Source of the DNA: an uncultured Bacteroidales bacterium
Lineage (GTDB): Bacteria; Bacteroidota; Bacteroidia; Bacteroidales; Paludibacteraceae
NCBI GenBank assembly: GCA_946626605.1
Contig: CAMOUL010000002.1
Coordinates: forward strand, 124,001 to 188,000
Reading direction: 5' to 3'
DNA: 64,000 nt
Shown here: piece by piece, positions 34,005 through 43,350 of the stretch
Layout of the letters: every line of letters begins with the position of its first letter
How positions within the stretch are numbered: the stretch's first letter is position 1
Position numbers and translations under genes: made by a program
The notes under the pieces: model-generated
What the model was told of the DNA's origin: nothing
Database searches by the model: none
The model's input: only the letters and a program-made list of their open reading frames with translations

Positions 34005-34064
34005 TTACCTCACTTCCTGTCCTGTGACGGTATAGGTCTTATCGCCGCGGATGATGAAGATTTC
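34005..34064 (-). pseudogene. Remnant of a surface-protein C-terminal tail
   Basis: The minus strand reads EIFIIRGDKTYTVTGQEVR and stop, matching the tail of the 2362-aa protein (QIFILRGEKVYDMTGQEVR). The frame is cut immediately upstream by the repeat in front of the AAA ATPase gene. It is the last trace of a deleted gene in the left repeat copy. Confidence 0.75.
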
Positions 34065-34065
34065 T

Positions 34066-34165
34066 AACCGTAATTTAATGCAGATTGCACTAAAATACGA
34101 ATAAATAGCTTTGTAAACCGTTATTTAGTGCAAATTTGCACCAAAATACGGATAAATATTTGCGT
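34066..34165 (+). promoter_or_regulatory. 50-bp tandem repeat (operator candidate) before the AAA ATPase
   Basis: Two imperfect 50-bp units begin at 34066 and 34116 (AACCG start, AAAATACG and ATAAATA shared). The second contains the perfect palindrome GTGCAAATTTGCAC (34128-34141) and runs into the -33 element of the promoter, as a repressor site would. Confidence 0.6.
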
Positions 34166-34190
34166 AATTAAAAAAAAAGTACTACCTTTG
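34159..34190 (+). promoter_or_regulatory. Bacteroidota-type promoter of the AAA ATPase gene
   Basis: TTTG at 34159 and TACCTTTG ending at 34190 (32 bp), 24 bp before the ATG. Confidence 0.8.
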
Positions 34191-34214
34191 CAGCGTTTTT
34201 AACAAAAATGCGTT

Positions 34215-35465
34215 ATGGATTATATTCGACGTGAGATTTATTTGAACAAATTGATTGCCCGGCGCAATAATGGTGAAGTGAAAGTCATAACAGGACCGAG
34301 ACGTAGCGGAAAGTCATGGCTGTTATCGCATGTGTATCATGATTATTTGGTGGAAACAGGTGTGTCGGAAGACCATATTATCGTCTTGTCCTTTGATCAG
34401 GATGATGAGAATATGCGCGAAGATTTATTGGAAGTATCGGCTCTCAAATCCTATCTCTACGAACGCATACAAGACAAAGATAATTATTATCTGATGCTCG
34501 ATGAGATACAAGAGGTAACGGGTTTTGAGCGTTTGGTAAACGGACTGAATGCCAAGGAGAATGTGGATGTATATGTTACCGGCAGTAACAGTCATCTGTT
34601 GAGTTCCGATATCAATACGCTTTTCCGAGGACGAGGCGATGAGGTACATGTCTATCCTCTTTCGTTTGGCGAGTTCTGCACGAACAGAACGGAGCCTGTG
34701 AACGAACTTTGGAAGGAGTATTACACGTACGGAGGACTTCCTGGATTGCGCAATCACGGCTCTGCCGAGCAGAAAGTGAATTATCTGCAACGCCTGTGGA
34801 AAAAGACCTATTTGGCGGACGTGATAGAGCGGCATAAGTTGCGCAATGAGGATTTGTTGGAGAACTTGGCGGATGTGCTTTGTTCCTCAGTCGGCTCGCT
34901 GAATAATCCGACCAAATTAGCGAACACTATTCAATCGGTCAAGCAGCAGAAAGCAGATCGTGAGACCGTAGAAAAATATCTTTCTTATCTGGAGGATGCG
35001 TTCTTGTTTGAGTCCGTCAAACGCTATGATATCAAAGGAAAGCGGTATTTTGAATCCATCAAGAAATATTACTCCGTAGATATTGGTCTGCGTAATGCAC
35101 GTTTGAACTTTCGCCAGCAGGAATTGACGCATATTATGGAAAACATCGTCTATAACCATTTGCGGATTTTCGGGTATCTGGTAGATGTGGGTGTTGTGGA
35201 AGTGCGTGAGATGAAAGACGGCAAGCAGCAACAAACGCAGTATGAAGTGGATTTTATTGCCACAAACGGTCAGGAGAAGTATTACATTCAATCGGCATAC
35301 CGGATAGACGATGAGGTCAAACAAGAACAGGAACTGCAATCTCTGAAACGGATAGATGACAGTTTTCGGAAGGTGGTTATCGTGGGCGATGACATAGCTC
35401 CCTGGACGGATGAAAATGGTATAACGTACATTGGTCTGTTCCAATTCTTGCAAAAAGGGTTATAG
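34215..35465 (+). CDS. AAA ATPase with DUF4143 domain
   Basis: A 416-aa protein of the AAA_14/DUF4143 group, common in multiple copies in Bacteroidales. Walker A is GPRRSGKS (27-34), Walker B LMLDEIQEV (about 93-101), sensor-like VTGSNSHLLSS follows, and the DUF4143 half includes YYTYGGLPGL and a C-terminal region (EVDFIATNGQEKYYIQSAYR) with restriction-endonuclease-like features. The physiological role is unproven. It lies alone in the 9.7 kb segment with its own promoter and repeat operator, and it ends at a strong bidirectional terminator facing the riboswitch operon. No antitoxin-like partner is visible. Confidence 0.9.
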   Translation: MDYIRREIYLNKLIARRNNGEVKVITGPRRSGKSWLLSHVYHDYLVETGVSEDHIIVLSFDQDDENMREDLLEVSALKSYLYERIQDKDNYYLMLDEIQEVTGFERLVNGLNAKENVDVYVTGSNSHLLSSDINTLFRGRGDEVHVYPLSFGEFCTNRTEPVNELWKEYYTYGGLPGLRNHGSAEQKVNYLQRLWKKTYLADVIERHKLRNEDLLENLADVLCSSVGSLNNPTKLANTIQSVKQQKADRETVEKYLSYLEDAFLFESVKRYDIKGKRYFESIKKYYSVDIGLRNARLNFRQQELTHIMENIVYNHLRIFGYLVDVGVVEVREMKDGKQQQTQYEVDFIATNGQEKYYIQSAYRIDDEVKQEQELQSLKRIDDSFRKVVIVGDDIAPWTDENGITYIGLFQFLQKGL

Positions 35466-35472
35466 GCATAAT

Positions 35473-35510
35473 ACACACGGGCGACTCATTCGTTGAGTCG
35501 CCCGTGTCCT
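35473..35510. terminator. Bidirectional terminator between the AAA ATPase and the riboswitch operon
   Basis: A 14-bp perfect stem (35475-35488 with 35494-35507) and a 5-nt loop, followed by CCTTTCT on the plus strand. It closes two convergent transcription units. Confidence 0.85.
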
Positions 35511-35539
35511 TTCTATGTACTTGGTACTTAGTCCCTTGC

Positions 35540-36547
35540 TCACTTTACAAAAGCGCCCTGCGCATTGTAAACCTTCTCTCCACAGAGGATATGAATCTGA
35601 CCGTTGATGAGGATCTTAGTAGGTTGCTCCGGGTTTTGAGCGGACCAAGGGATATCTGTCAAAGGGATATCTGTCTGTGTGTCCGGAAGCGGCATATCGG
35701 GATGCAGATCTTCTGCACCGGTTATCTCCGTACTGGTCTCGCCGATCCAACCGCAGACCTGCTGTACAGCGGTATAGACTTTGACGAAATGGATCGCCGG
35801 CAGGTCTTTGGGCACACCGTTTTGGTCCACTGCCCAACGAATACAAAACTTACATCCATCTGTTTTATTCGGATGATTATCGGCATAGCCGTAGTCGTAG
35901 CAGTAGAGAATAAATGAATGCTCACCGTTCTCACCCTCATCGACAGCATTCGGGGCAAGCCGTGAGCCGGTAAAAGTCAGTTCGTCGGGTGCCCAAAGCG
36001 GGTAGTAATCCTGCTGATGAAACTCATTTCTCGGCACAACACCACTTCCGCCTCGGTTATCCGTCCAAGGGACATCTTCCAGCCCGTTCGGACGCGTATA
36101 AGTGACGGCATAGCGACGAATCGTTTGAGGCGAGTTATACTCACTTCCTGCGAGTTCATACCACGTATCATCGGGCAATCCGTTGCCGTTGGCATCATAA
36201 CTGACCATGACAATCCCGGGTTCTGAAGCACCGCCTTTGCGGTTCGTGTCCTTGGCATACGAAGCATATGTGGCATTGCCTTTGATCCGAAAATCATACT
36301 CATCTCCACTATTGACCACCGGATGGTCAAACCCAAAGACGATGTACCCGCCCCATGCGCCGAGACAAACCGTTTTGCCGGCGTTGTTAGCGATGGCAGC
36401 TTCCGCTTTGGCTGCCATGGTCTGAGGTGTGTCATCAATAGTAGCAACCGGCATGGCGTTGACGAATTGCCCCGGCGCGGGCATATATTCATATACCCGC
36501 GCCAGATAGGGCGAAACAGTCATTAAAATACTTAGAATCAGCGACAT
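35540..36547 (-). CDS. Predicted cell-surface protein, second gene of the B12-riboswitch operon
   Basis: A 335-aa protein with a hydrophobic N-terminus. PAPGQFVNAMP, LGAWGGYIVFGFDHPV, EPGIVMVSYDANGNG and DDTWYELAGSEY match a family of Bacteroidales surface proteins that I recall from vitamin B12 uptake loci near BtuB and DUF4465 genes. The C-terminus is the shared tail GQIHILCGEKVYNAQGAFV. Its start codon lies 3 bp after the stop of the 2059-aa gene, so they are co-transcribed. A role in corrinoid capture at the cell surface is inferred from family and riboswitch, not shown. No TonB-dependent transporter is present beside it. Confidence 0.75.
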   Translation of the reverse strand: MSLILSILMTVSPYLARVYEYMPAPGQFVNAMPVATIDDTPQTMAAKAEAAIANNAGKTVCLGAWGGYIVFGFDHPVVNSGDEYDFRIKGNATYASYAKDTNRKGGASEPGIVMVSYDANGNGLPDDTWYELAGSEYNSPQTIRRYAVTYTRPNGLEDVPWTDNRGGSGVVPRNEFHQQDYYPLWAPDELTFTGSRLAPNAVDEGENGEHSFILYCYDYGYADNHPNKTDGCKFCIRWAVDQNGVPKDLPAIHFVKVYTAVQQVCGWIGETSTEITGAEDLHPDMPLPDTQTDIPLTDIPWSAQNPEQPTKILINGQIHILCGEKVYNAQGAFVK

Positions 36548-36550
36548 AGC

Positions 36551-39500
36551 TTATCGAATTAGTCGTCCGTTGAGATCATACATATGCTCTCCTCGCAGCA
36601 CGAAGATCTGTCCGTTGCGGAGCACCTTTGTACTTTGTACTTTGTCCTCTTGTACTTTCTCGAGGTCTGTTCCGATGGATTTTTCTGCTCCGAAATTATC
36701 GAGACAGAAGTAGGTCGGAGTGGTAAAGCCGTATTCGTCGGATTTGGTGGTGAAGATCTCAAACTCGATGCTCGTAACTGCTCCGAGAGAGGATAGATCG
36801 AACCATTTCCAGGTGTCGAGCGCAAAATGCTCGTTGCTGTTCTCGCTACGGTAGTCCGCGAGGTAGAACACCACTTCTCCGGTCGTCTGCAAGCCGTTAT
36901 AACCGATGGCGGTGACGAACATATAATCGCCTTGCGAGAACGCATCATTCGCGTAGTCGCCGTTGAGGATTGCATCGAGCGTATAGACCGTATTGGTGAT
37001 GTAGAATCCGGTGATGGTCTGCGGTTCTGTACTATTCGTCAGCGTGATCGGGTCAGTATAGCCGGCATACCATGTGGACGGCGCAGAGTAATACGCCACG
37101 GCGAAGTTATTGCCTTCGTACGCGCCGCCGGCTGCCGAACGGAACTGATCGTAGTTGTAGTTTCCGGTAGCTTCCGTCGAGCGATCCGAGCAAATGGCAT
37201 AGCCGGTATAGGCTTTATAAGCTTTGTTCGGCGTGTTCGCGAACGCGTATGTACCGCTGTAGAGGTATGTTTCGGCTTTGTCCGTCCATGCTTCATCGAC
37301 GTGCTTGTGGCCGTCTTCTGCGAGGACATATTCCTCGAAGGTCGCTGTTTTGGCGGTTTTCTCCACCCACACATGGGCGGAAACGGTAGCTTTCTGACCA
37401 AACCGATCCGTTACGGAGCAGATGTACTCGGTCGTTTGATCCGCTGTACGCGTCAAAGTCGCAGTCGTACCGATTACCGCATCGCTATAAGCAGAACGCC
37501 ATGCGTACGAGTACGGTTTGGCTTGGTCATACTCGGTCTCCAAAGTAGCAGTTAGCGTGCATTCGGAACCAGAAGCTACGGTCTGTTTCTCAATCGGGTT
37601 GATAACTACTGGACGCTTTGTCCACGCGGTCGTGAAGGCTATCTCTTGATAGTCTGAAGCCGCTTCGCCGATCGGGGAAACCAAGAGAACATAGGCCTTG
37701 TACGCCGTCTCTTCGGTCAAACCGGTGGCTGTAAAGGTCACTTCACCCTCTTTGATAAGTGATACTTTATCGGTCGCGGCATCCAAATCTTCCATAGTCG
37801 GCGCAGCACTCTCAGCCGGCAGAATGAGGAGTTTGGCGATACCGAAATTATCGGTCTTAAGCACAACATCGGCTTTCACATCCTGCGCATGAACGGTCGG
37901 ATAACCTTCTGCCATCTGCGGTACACGGAAGAGATCCGCGTCATACTCATACGCACCGATCGTCGGCGTAACTGCACGGGGCTTGCCGGTGATGTCTGTT
38001 GGAACAGATGCCATCACTTCAGCGGTGAGCAGATGTCCCTCGTTGGTCTCACGCGGGATGAGCAGCGTTGAGGAAGCGAACGTAACGGCTTCGTTGAGGT
38101 TACCGTCTTCGTCCGTAGCTCCCACTGCGGTTTTCCAATCCGCAAATGTGCTGACAGTCGCAGTCGGCATACCGAAGGTCGCTTCCGGCGTATAGAGCAC
38201 GTTATGGCGGAAAGCGATATTGGCGATTGCGGCTGCGTTCTTATAACGCACGGCATAGCCTTTGTTTGTGGCATGGAAGATATTGTTCACGAAAACCGAA
38301 CCGGCAGCCGGTGCTGCTTCGATATAGTACGTGGACGAAGCTGTTCCTGCTGAGTTCATCACCATCGTATTATGGGCGAACAACAGTTTCGGCATATTGC
38401 TGCTTGTGTTGATGCAATACGATGCATATTCGGAACCGTTCTGCACGTTGATCACATTGTTCACCACCTGCAACAGGGTGTTCTCCTTATCCTGATAGCT
38501 GTTCGGACGAATGTAGATCGCCTTGATACTTTGGTTATCGGCAGCGGTTCCGGAGTAGTAAATATCGTTCTCTGCGATAGTGCAAGTGCCGCCGAGCAAA
38601 ATCCAATCAATCGCATTCGCACTACTGGACTTCACTTGTGCGCGGAAGGTGTTGCCGATAATCTGCAGGTTGCTGACCGCATCGCCGTAAACCATTTGTT
38701 TGCCTTGGTTGCGGATGGAGTTGTGACTGATCAGCATATTCTGCTGCAACGGATCCGCTGCGGCTTTGTGACCGATGACATATACTCCCATGTAACCGCC
38801 TTCGAGCACGCTGTTCATTAGCGCAAAATCATTGTTGTAGTTGTTCTCCCCTGCATCCACGCGCAGCAAGTCCAAACGCGCCGTGTATTCCGTCTTGGGC
38901 TCGGCATAAATGCGGCAACTGTCAATCGTCACATGCGTAGCGGCATTGCGTACGACCACTACCGCAGGGTTCTGATTGGAAGTATAAGTGGAAGTGAACG
39001 AAAGACCTTTGAGGGTCACGTAGTCTGCGCCGTCGATAGTGAAGACTCCCTGTTCTTGGGTCATCGTGCTGTTGTATTGGTAGAGCACATCGTTGTAGTT
39101 ACCGCTGAGTGAACGGATCGTCAGGGTATTGGCTGCACCTGCACCGCTGATTTCAGGAATCATAACTTGCTCGGTATAAATGCCCGGTTCGATGGCTATC
39201 TCTACTGCGCCGTCCATGCCGATTGAACTGATGGCTTGCAGAGCAGCCGACAGCGTAGCATAATCCGCCAAGGCACTACTACCGATGCGGTAGAATCCAT
39301 GCGCGCCGCTGACTACGTTAATCGCCACAGAGGCTGTTCCTTGCGGAGCGATCTGTTGTTCGCCCAATACCACATTATTCAGCGCAAGCGACACCACATT
39401 GCCCACTTCCGCTGCGGCATCGATCGAACCGATAAACCAGAAGTAATACACACCCTTCTCGTCCATGACATAGGAGTCGGTGAACTCATTCGTTGTAGCA

Positions 39501-42500
39501 AAAGTGGTAGAATGTCCGGTGGCATAGATATGACGATCCACCAAGAGCTCCGAAGCTGTCTGCTCAAAGCCGGTGATGGTCAGCGGAATACGGTCTCCGG
39601 AGACATAAACGGCAGCGCGCATGAGACGGATGTCGCCTGTGCCTTTGGTCGCCTCTGCTGGCGCCATAGGAGTAACAAGCACCGAATCCACCGCCAGCGG
39701 AGTGAGCACATGCTGACGCACTTCCACCTCAAAGCCGCGCTTTTGACTCGACGGCATCTTGACATAGACGGTAATCGCTCCGTTCTCGGCACGCGAGATC
39801 ACACTCTCATCCGCTTCGGGCATCGAGTACATGCCGTATTTCTTATCGGGAGTAGCCTCCGGGTCGTACGTGTTGGCGTAATAAATGCGGAACGGATCAC
39901 CGGAGAGATACGCGATATCAAAGTCCTTGAACACCAGCTCTATAGCGCAGCCTTCGGAAGCGGGCACAAAAGTGATATAGCCCTCGAAATTAGAGCTGTA
40001 GTTTCCGTCTGCACCGCCGTCGTCGTAGAACATCAGACTGTTCGCACCAATAGTTACGATGCCGTTATCGCCTGCCTGCAGGTAACGCACATTCTTCACA
40101 ATGCGGTTTCCTTCGGGGTCTCCGGCTGTGATAGTTTGCGCCACGCCGCTGAGTGTAACCGAGCCCAAAGCTGCATCCACCGTGCTCTCTACCGAAGCAT
40201 CGGTTTTGATGTCAGCGACGATGGTAAACGCATTCGCGTACTCTGCAAGGGTAGCCGGACTCTCCAATGTCAGCGTCACTTGTTCCGCTGCAGAAGCTTG
40301 TGCCAGCACATTCTCGCCTTGCATCAGATAGAGCGTCTCGATATTCGCCTCGGTGCCTTTCAAATCAAGGGTTAACGCCTCGAGCGTAAGGGCGTTGAGC
40401 GTGCCGATGGTCTGAATATCCACATCTAGCAAAGCGGCTTTCTGTTCGCCTGTCTTCACTAATTTAGTCGAAGCCTGCTCTACGGCGATGGATTCTATTT
40501 TCATGTTTTGCAGTTTATACTCCTGCACGGTAGCATGCCATCCGTTGCCGGTGTAGTAAGTCGAAGTGGTGTTTGGATTGAAGACAATCGTCATGGCTCC
40601 TGTAGAGCGGATTTGCGTCGGTTGCTTGCCGTTTGCATCCAACTGCCACAGCACTTCGCCGTTCGTCCCTTCGCCCGCATATACAATATATTTCGCGCGT
40701 GTGGAATAGGACGAAGAGGCATAATAGACATCGAAATCGGTGTAGTCTATCTGGATGACGTGACCTGCGGTAGCGGGTTTGAAGACAACCGTCTGGTCAC
40801 ATTGCTCCGCCGGATATTTGGAGTTGTATTCGTTGGTCACGGTGTGGGTATATGCCCAGTTGCCGAGGATGGTGAAGGTCTGCGAACCGCAAGCCTGAAC
40901 AGCTTTGTTCTCAATTGTCAGTTCGCCGCTTTGGCTGCCGAATTCGGACACCGAGGAAAGGTTGGTGAACGCCAAATTAGTGACAGTCACGTTCACTTTC
41001 TCGCCGTTTTGTGCCAGCTCGTTGATGTCACATACTACCCAGAGATAGTTGTCACCCTCGCGGAAGTTAATATCATTGCTTTTGCTGATAGTAACTGTGT
41101 TGGCGTCCACTGTGGCTTCGCCAATCAGGTTGGATGTACTGAAACTGTTTTCTTTGGTGTAATAGAGTTTCGCCTTTTTGATTTGCGCATTGGTGTTGTT
41201 GGTGTTCAACGCTATCGATGCTACCGTCAGTGCCGGCTCGGTCTCTGCGGTAACCACCTTGAGGCAAGCTACTTGTTTGCCTTCGGTGCCTGCGGAGACA
41301 GTGCCCGTCTCTTTGGTGACAGCTACGCTGCTGACTGTCATAGCCTGCGGTGTGAACTCCTTTACAACAGCAGACCAACCCTCTTTGAGGTTGGAATCAT
41401 AGGAGATATTATTCCGATGGGTGATTGTCAGTTTGCCGTCTGCCGCGGTGCTCTTAATGACGATCGGCGTGGTCGTGCTGGCTTCCGCTTGCGAGATCTG
41501 CCAAATCAGGTCGGATTCATCGGTCGAGTTGCCGTTATAGACCTTGATATAATCCACATAACCGGTCGAGTTGGCAGCATAATCCGTATAGAAAACATCA
41601 ATGCTGTTGAAGGTCAGTTGTACTTTTTTGCTTTCGGTCGCCGGAGTGAAGACCACCTTGCCGTTAAAGCCCTTGATCACCTTGCCGTCTTTACCGCCTT
41701 CGTCGAAGAACTGCGTCTCGCCGGAGATGGTATAGGTGGCATCCTCAGCCATGAGATACATCGGCTGAACGGTCATCGTAACCGGCGTAGCCGGCGTAAA
41801 AGTCGTGAATCCTCCCACTGTGCTGAAACCGGTTATATTCACCGCTGCCGTGGCATTGAACGCCGCAGTAGAAAGGATATTGCCGCCGAGCGAGAATGAA
41901 TTATTTCCATTGCTCAGCGCGTAGCCTTCCGACAAAGTATAGGTATAAATCCCTTCGTTCTCCGTGATTGTGCCGGCAATCTCGCTCAAACCGGTTACCG
42001 AAACACCTGTACCGGCGTAGAGTTTTAGTGTTGTGGGATCAATCACAGCTGAGTTGGAGCAGGTGAACGTGATGGTTTGCAGCTTATCAGGCGAAGAATA
42101 ACCGGATGTTGTGATAGTCATACCGCTCATTCCTACATTAGTCTTTCCGGCCCATACTTCGCCATCGACAAAAGTGTTGTTGCCCGCTGCGGACTCAACG
42201 GTCATGGTCTCTAAAAGCACCTCTTCCACCGTAGCTTTCCAATAAGACTCTTTCGGGCTCGGATCTTTCGAATACAAGCAAACGGACAGACAGCCGTCTG
42301 CTGCCCCCGAGATATAGGTCGGCAGCGGATTAACCGCACCATCGCCGGGGATATAGGCAATTTGATTCGCATTTTCCACAAAACTGCCGGTAGGATTTCC
42401 GCTGGTCGGATATGAAATACTCGTTACATCAAACTGACCGTTGTAAATACGCATGTACACATTCCATGAATCGCTGTACTTGGTTAAGTTCAGTTCCTCA

Positions 42501-42730
42501 AAGGTGATTTTGATCGAATAGCCCTCAGTAGCTGGTTGGAAGATCACCGTTGAGAAAGCGGATTGTGTGAAATGTGTGCTTGCCCCTTTAAAATCGTAGA
42601 ACGTCAATGGAGCGTTCTTGGACACCACTTTTGTTTCGTGTCCGTACTGCGGCATGAGATAATCCTCTGCCGCTATGCTGCTCCACCATCCCATGGCGAG
42701 CAACATCAAAAAAAGATACATTCTTTTCAT
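36551..42730 (-). CDS. Giant secreted protein with CUB-like repeats, beta-helix and DUF4465-like domain
   Basis: A 2059-aa protein; the ATG at 42730 is chosen for its signal peptide (cleavage near SIAAED). Residues about 25-1140 hold four or more CUB-like modules (KVIKGFNGKVVFTPATE, CDQTVVFKPATAGHVIQIDY, SNFEGYITFVPASEGCAIEL), each followed by a beta-sandwich linker. About 1145-1560 form a right-handed beta-helix (AVEIAIEPGIYTEQVMIPEI). About 1795-2015 match DUF4465 (TATFEEYVLAED, NNFAVAYYS, WKWFDLSSLG). The end is the shared tail GQIFVLRGEHMYDLNGRLI. A cobalamin riboswitch precedes it. DUF4465 proteins occur in Bacteroides B12 loci and include, as I recall, B12-binding BtuH proteins; those are far smaller. 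Confidence 0.8.
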   Translation of the reverse strand: MKRMYLFLMLLAMGWWSSIAAEDYLMPQYGHETKVVSKNAPLTFYDFKGASTHFTQSAFSTVIFQPATEGYSIKITFEELNLTKYSDSWNVYMRIYNGQFDVTSISYPTSGNPTGSFVENANQIAYIPGDGAVNPLPTYISGAADGCLSVCLYSKDPSPKESYWKATVEEVLLETMTVESAAGNNTFVDGEVWAGKTNVGMSGMTITTSGYSSPDKLQTITFTCSNSAVIDPTTLKLYAGTGVSVTGLSEIAGTITENEGIYTYTLSEGYALSNGNNSFSLGGNILSTAAFNATAAVNITGFSTVGGFTTFTPATPVTMTVQPMYLMAEDATYTISGETQFFDEGGKDGKVIKGFNGKVVFTPATESKKVQLTFNSIDVFYTDYAANSTGYVDYIKVYNGNSTDESDLIWQISQAEASTTTPIVIKSTAADGKLTITHRNNISYDSNLKEGWSAVVKEFTPQAMTVSSVAVTKETGTVSAGTEGKQVACLKVVTAETEPALTVASIALNTNNTNAQIKKAKLYYTKENSFSTSNLIGEATVDANTVTISKSNDINFREGDNYLWVVCDINELAQNGEKVNVTVTNLAFTNLSSVSEFGSQSGELTIENKAVQACGSQTFTILGNWAYTHTVTNEYNSKYPAEQCDQTVVFKPATAGHVIQIDYTDFDVYYASSSYSTRAKYIVYAGEGTNGEVLWQLDANGKQPTQIRSTGAMTIVFNPNTTSTYYTGNGWHATVQEYKLQNMKIESIAVEQASTKLVKTGEQKAALLDVDIQTIGTLNALTLEALTLDLKGTEANIETLYLMQGENVLAQASAAEQVTLTLESPATLAEYANAFTIVADIKTDASVESTVDAALGSVTLSGVAQTITAGDPEGNRIVKNVRYLQAGDNGIVTIGANSLMFYDDGGADGNYSSNFEGYITFVPASEGCAIELVFKDFDIAYLSGDPFRIYYANTYDPEATPDKKYGMYSMPEADESVISRAENGAITVYVKMPSSQKRGFEVEVRQHVLTPLAVDSVLVTPMAPAEATKGTGDIRLMRAAVYVSGDRIPLTITGFEQTASELLVDRHIYATGHSTTFATTNEFTDSYVMDEKGVYYFWFIGSIDAAAEVGNVVSLALNNVVLGEQQIAPQGTASVAINVVSGAHGFYRIGSSALADYATLSAALQAISSIGMDGAVEIAIEPGIYTEQVMIPEISGAGAANTLTIRSLSGNYNDVLYQYNSTMTQEQGVFTIDGADYVTLKGLSFTSTYTSNQNPAVVVVRNAATHVTIDSCRIYAEPKTEYTARLDLLRVDAGENNYNNDFALMNSVLEGGYMGVYVIGHKAAADPLQQNMLISHNSIRNQGKQMVYGDAVSNLQIIGNTFRAQVKSSSANAIDWILLGGTCTIAENDIYYSGTAADNQSIKAIYIRPNSYQDKENTLLQVVNNVINVQNGSEYASYCINTSSNMPKLLFAHNTMVMNSAGTASSTYYIEAAPAAGSVFVNNIFHATNKGYAVRYKNAAAIANIAFRHNVLYTPEATFGMPTATVSTFADWKTAVGATDEDGNLNEAVTFASSTLLIPRETNEGHLLTAEVMASVPTDITGKPRAVTPTIGAYEYDADLFRVPQMAEGYPTVHAQDVKADVVLKTDNFGIAKLLILPAESAAPTMEDLDAATDKVSLIKEGEVTFTATGLTEETAYKAYVLLVSPIGEAASDYQEIAFTTAWTKRPVVINPIEKQTVASGSECTLTATLETEYDQAKPYSYAWRSAYSDAVIGTTATLTRTADQTTEYICSVTDRFGQKATVSAHVWVEKTAKTATFEEYVLAEDGHKHVDEAWTDKAETYLYSGTYAFANTPNKAYKAYTGYAICSDRSTEATGNYNYDQFRSAAGGAYEGNNFAVAYYSAPSTWYAGYTDPITLTNSTEPQTITGFYITNTVYTLDAILNGDYANDAFSQGDYMFVTAIGYNGLQTTGEVVFYLADYRSENSNEHFALDTWKWFDLSSLGAVTSIEFEIFTTKSDEYGFTTPTYFCLDNFGAEKSIGTDLEKVQEDKVQSTKVLRNGQIFVLRGEHMYDLNGRLIR

Positions 42731-42772
42731 TGTTTGTATAATTTTAGTTTCATAAGTGTAATCCCTTTGGGG

Positions 42773-42797
42773 TCCCCGCAAATATTAATTTGTGGGG
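42773..42797 (-). other. Stem-loop in the leader of the giant protein gene
   Basis: CCCC-x-CAAAT / ATTTG-x-GGGG forms a strong hairpin about 45 nt before the ATG at 42730. It could affect translation or stabilise the 5' end of the terminated or read-through transcript. Confidence 0.5.
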
Positions 42798-42877
42798 AGA
42801 GCGAGAACATCCGAGTAACTACCCGTAAAACGGAGTTTTGCGGCGATTACGAAGGATAGTTCGCGCGAAGGCACACG

Positions 42878-42907
42878 CAAAAAGCACAAAGCGTTCTTTC
42901 GCTTTGT
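42878..42907 (-). terminator. Terminator-like hairpin downstream of the riboswitch
   Basis: Minus strand ACAAAGCG-AAAGAA-CGCTTTGT followed by GCTTTTTGCG. It lies between riboswitch and gene, where a B12-controlled transcription terminator would be. Confidence 0.65.
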
Positions 42908-42961
42908 ACACGTCATTACACGGCATCTGCCGTTCCGATTGTGTCAGGTGTTTTTCTCATT

Positions 42962-43186
42962 TTCTCCGGTGCCCCAATCCACGAGGGCGTTTAACCGCTT
43001 TGCGGTACAACGGTTCTAATCTTTCGTGGCAGGTCTTCCGGCTCGTCTCCCTTGTTTCTAACCTTCCCATTACGGTTGTAACAGTGGTTTTTGAGTGCAG
43101 AAACGCGGTTGAATAAGACTCACGGCTGCGGGACAGCGGCTGATTTACACAGCCTTCCCTTTTAAGTGCGGCGACCGATCTGGTAC
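42962..43186 (-). ncRNA. Cobalamin (adenosylcobalamin) riboswitch
   Basis: The minus strand carries the hallmark blocks in order: AAAAGGGAA (43154-43162), GTGTAAATCAGCCGCTG, CCCGCAGCCGTGAG (from 43133), CCACTG, ATGGGAAGG, and the diagnostic GGAAGACCTGCC (about 43028-43039). This is the B12-box arrangement. The aptamer starts about 20 nt after its promoter and is followed by a terminator hairpin, then 148 nt of leader to the 2059-aa gene. The operon is therefore expected to be switched off when B12 is plentiful. Confidence 0.92.
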
Positions 43187-43208
43187 CCACACACCACAAA
43201 ATCGGCTG

Positions 43209-43240
43209 CAAAATTACACAAAAAAAATGACACTTGCAAA
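43209..43240 (-). promoter_or_regulatory. Bacteroidota-type promoter of the riboswitch operon
   Basis: Minus strand TTTG ... TAATTTTG over 32 bp, ending about 20 bp before the riboswitch. Confidence 0.8.
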
Positions 43241-43296
43241 TAAAAGTGCCATTTTTCATGTTTTTAGGTCATTTTATAAAGAATGCTTATTACTTA

Positions 43297-43350
43297 CTAT
43301 TTCCTCAAGTCTTTTATAACCATGCTTGCGAGGGTGCAGCCGAAGACGGT
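43297..43350 (-). pseudogene. 3' fragment of a tcdA-like gene
   Basis: The minus strand reads TVFGCTLASMVIKDLRK and stop. This matches the C-terminus of the tcdA product encoded at 52591-53301 (AVFGCTLASMVIHALK), with 11 identical residues in a row but mostly different third codon positions. The upstream part of the gene is missing; it is fused directly to a phosphoglucomutase 3' fragment on the other strand. Confidence 0.8.

Noticed and set aside
34215..35465. Toxin-antitoxin or phage-defence module around the AAA ATPase
   Set aside because: There is only one gene between two terminators, with no partner and no nuclease gene beside it. The context does not support a defence call.
39236..40375. 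Long plus-strand ORF opposite the 2059-aa gene
   Set aside because: It lies antisense to a clearly coding repeat protein, has no family likeness and no promoter. The same holds for the long antisense ORFs at 40508-41899, 43631-45826, 20721-22049 and 17119-18450.
33567..43347. Prophage or integrative conjugative element
   Set aside because: No integrase, transposase, mobilisation or structural phage gene is visible in the segment; only direct repeats and gene fragments mark it.
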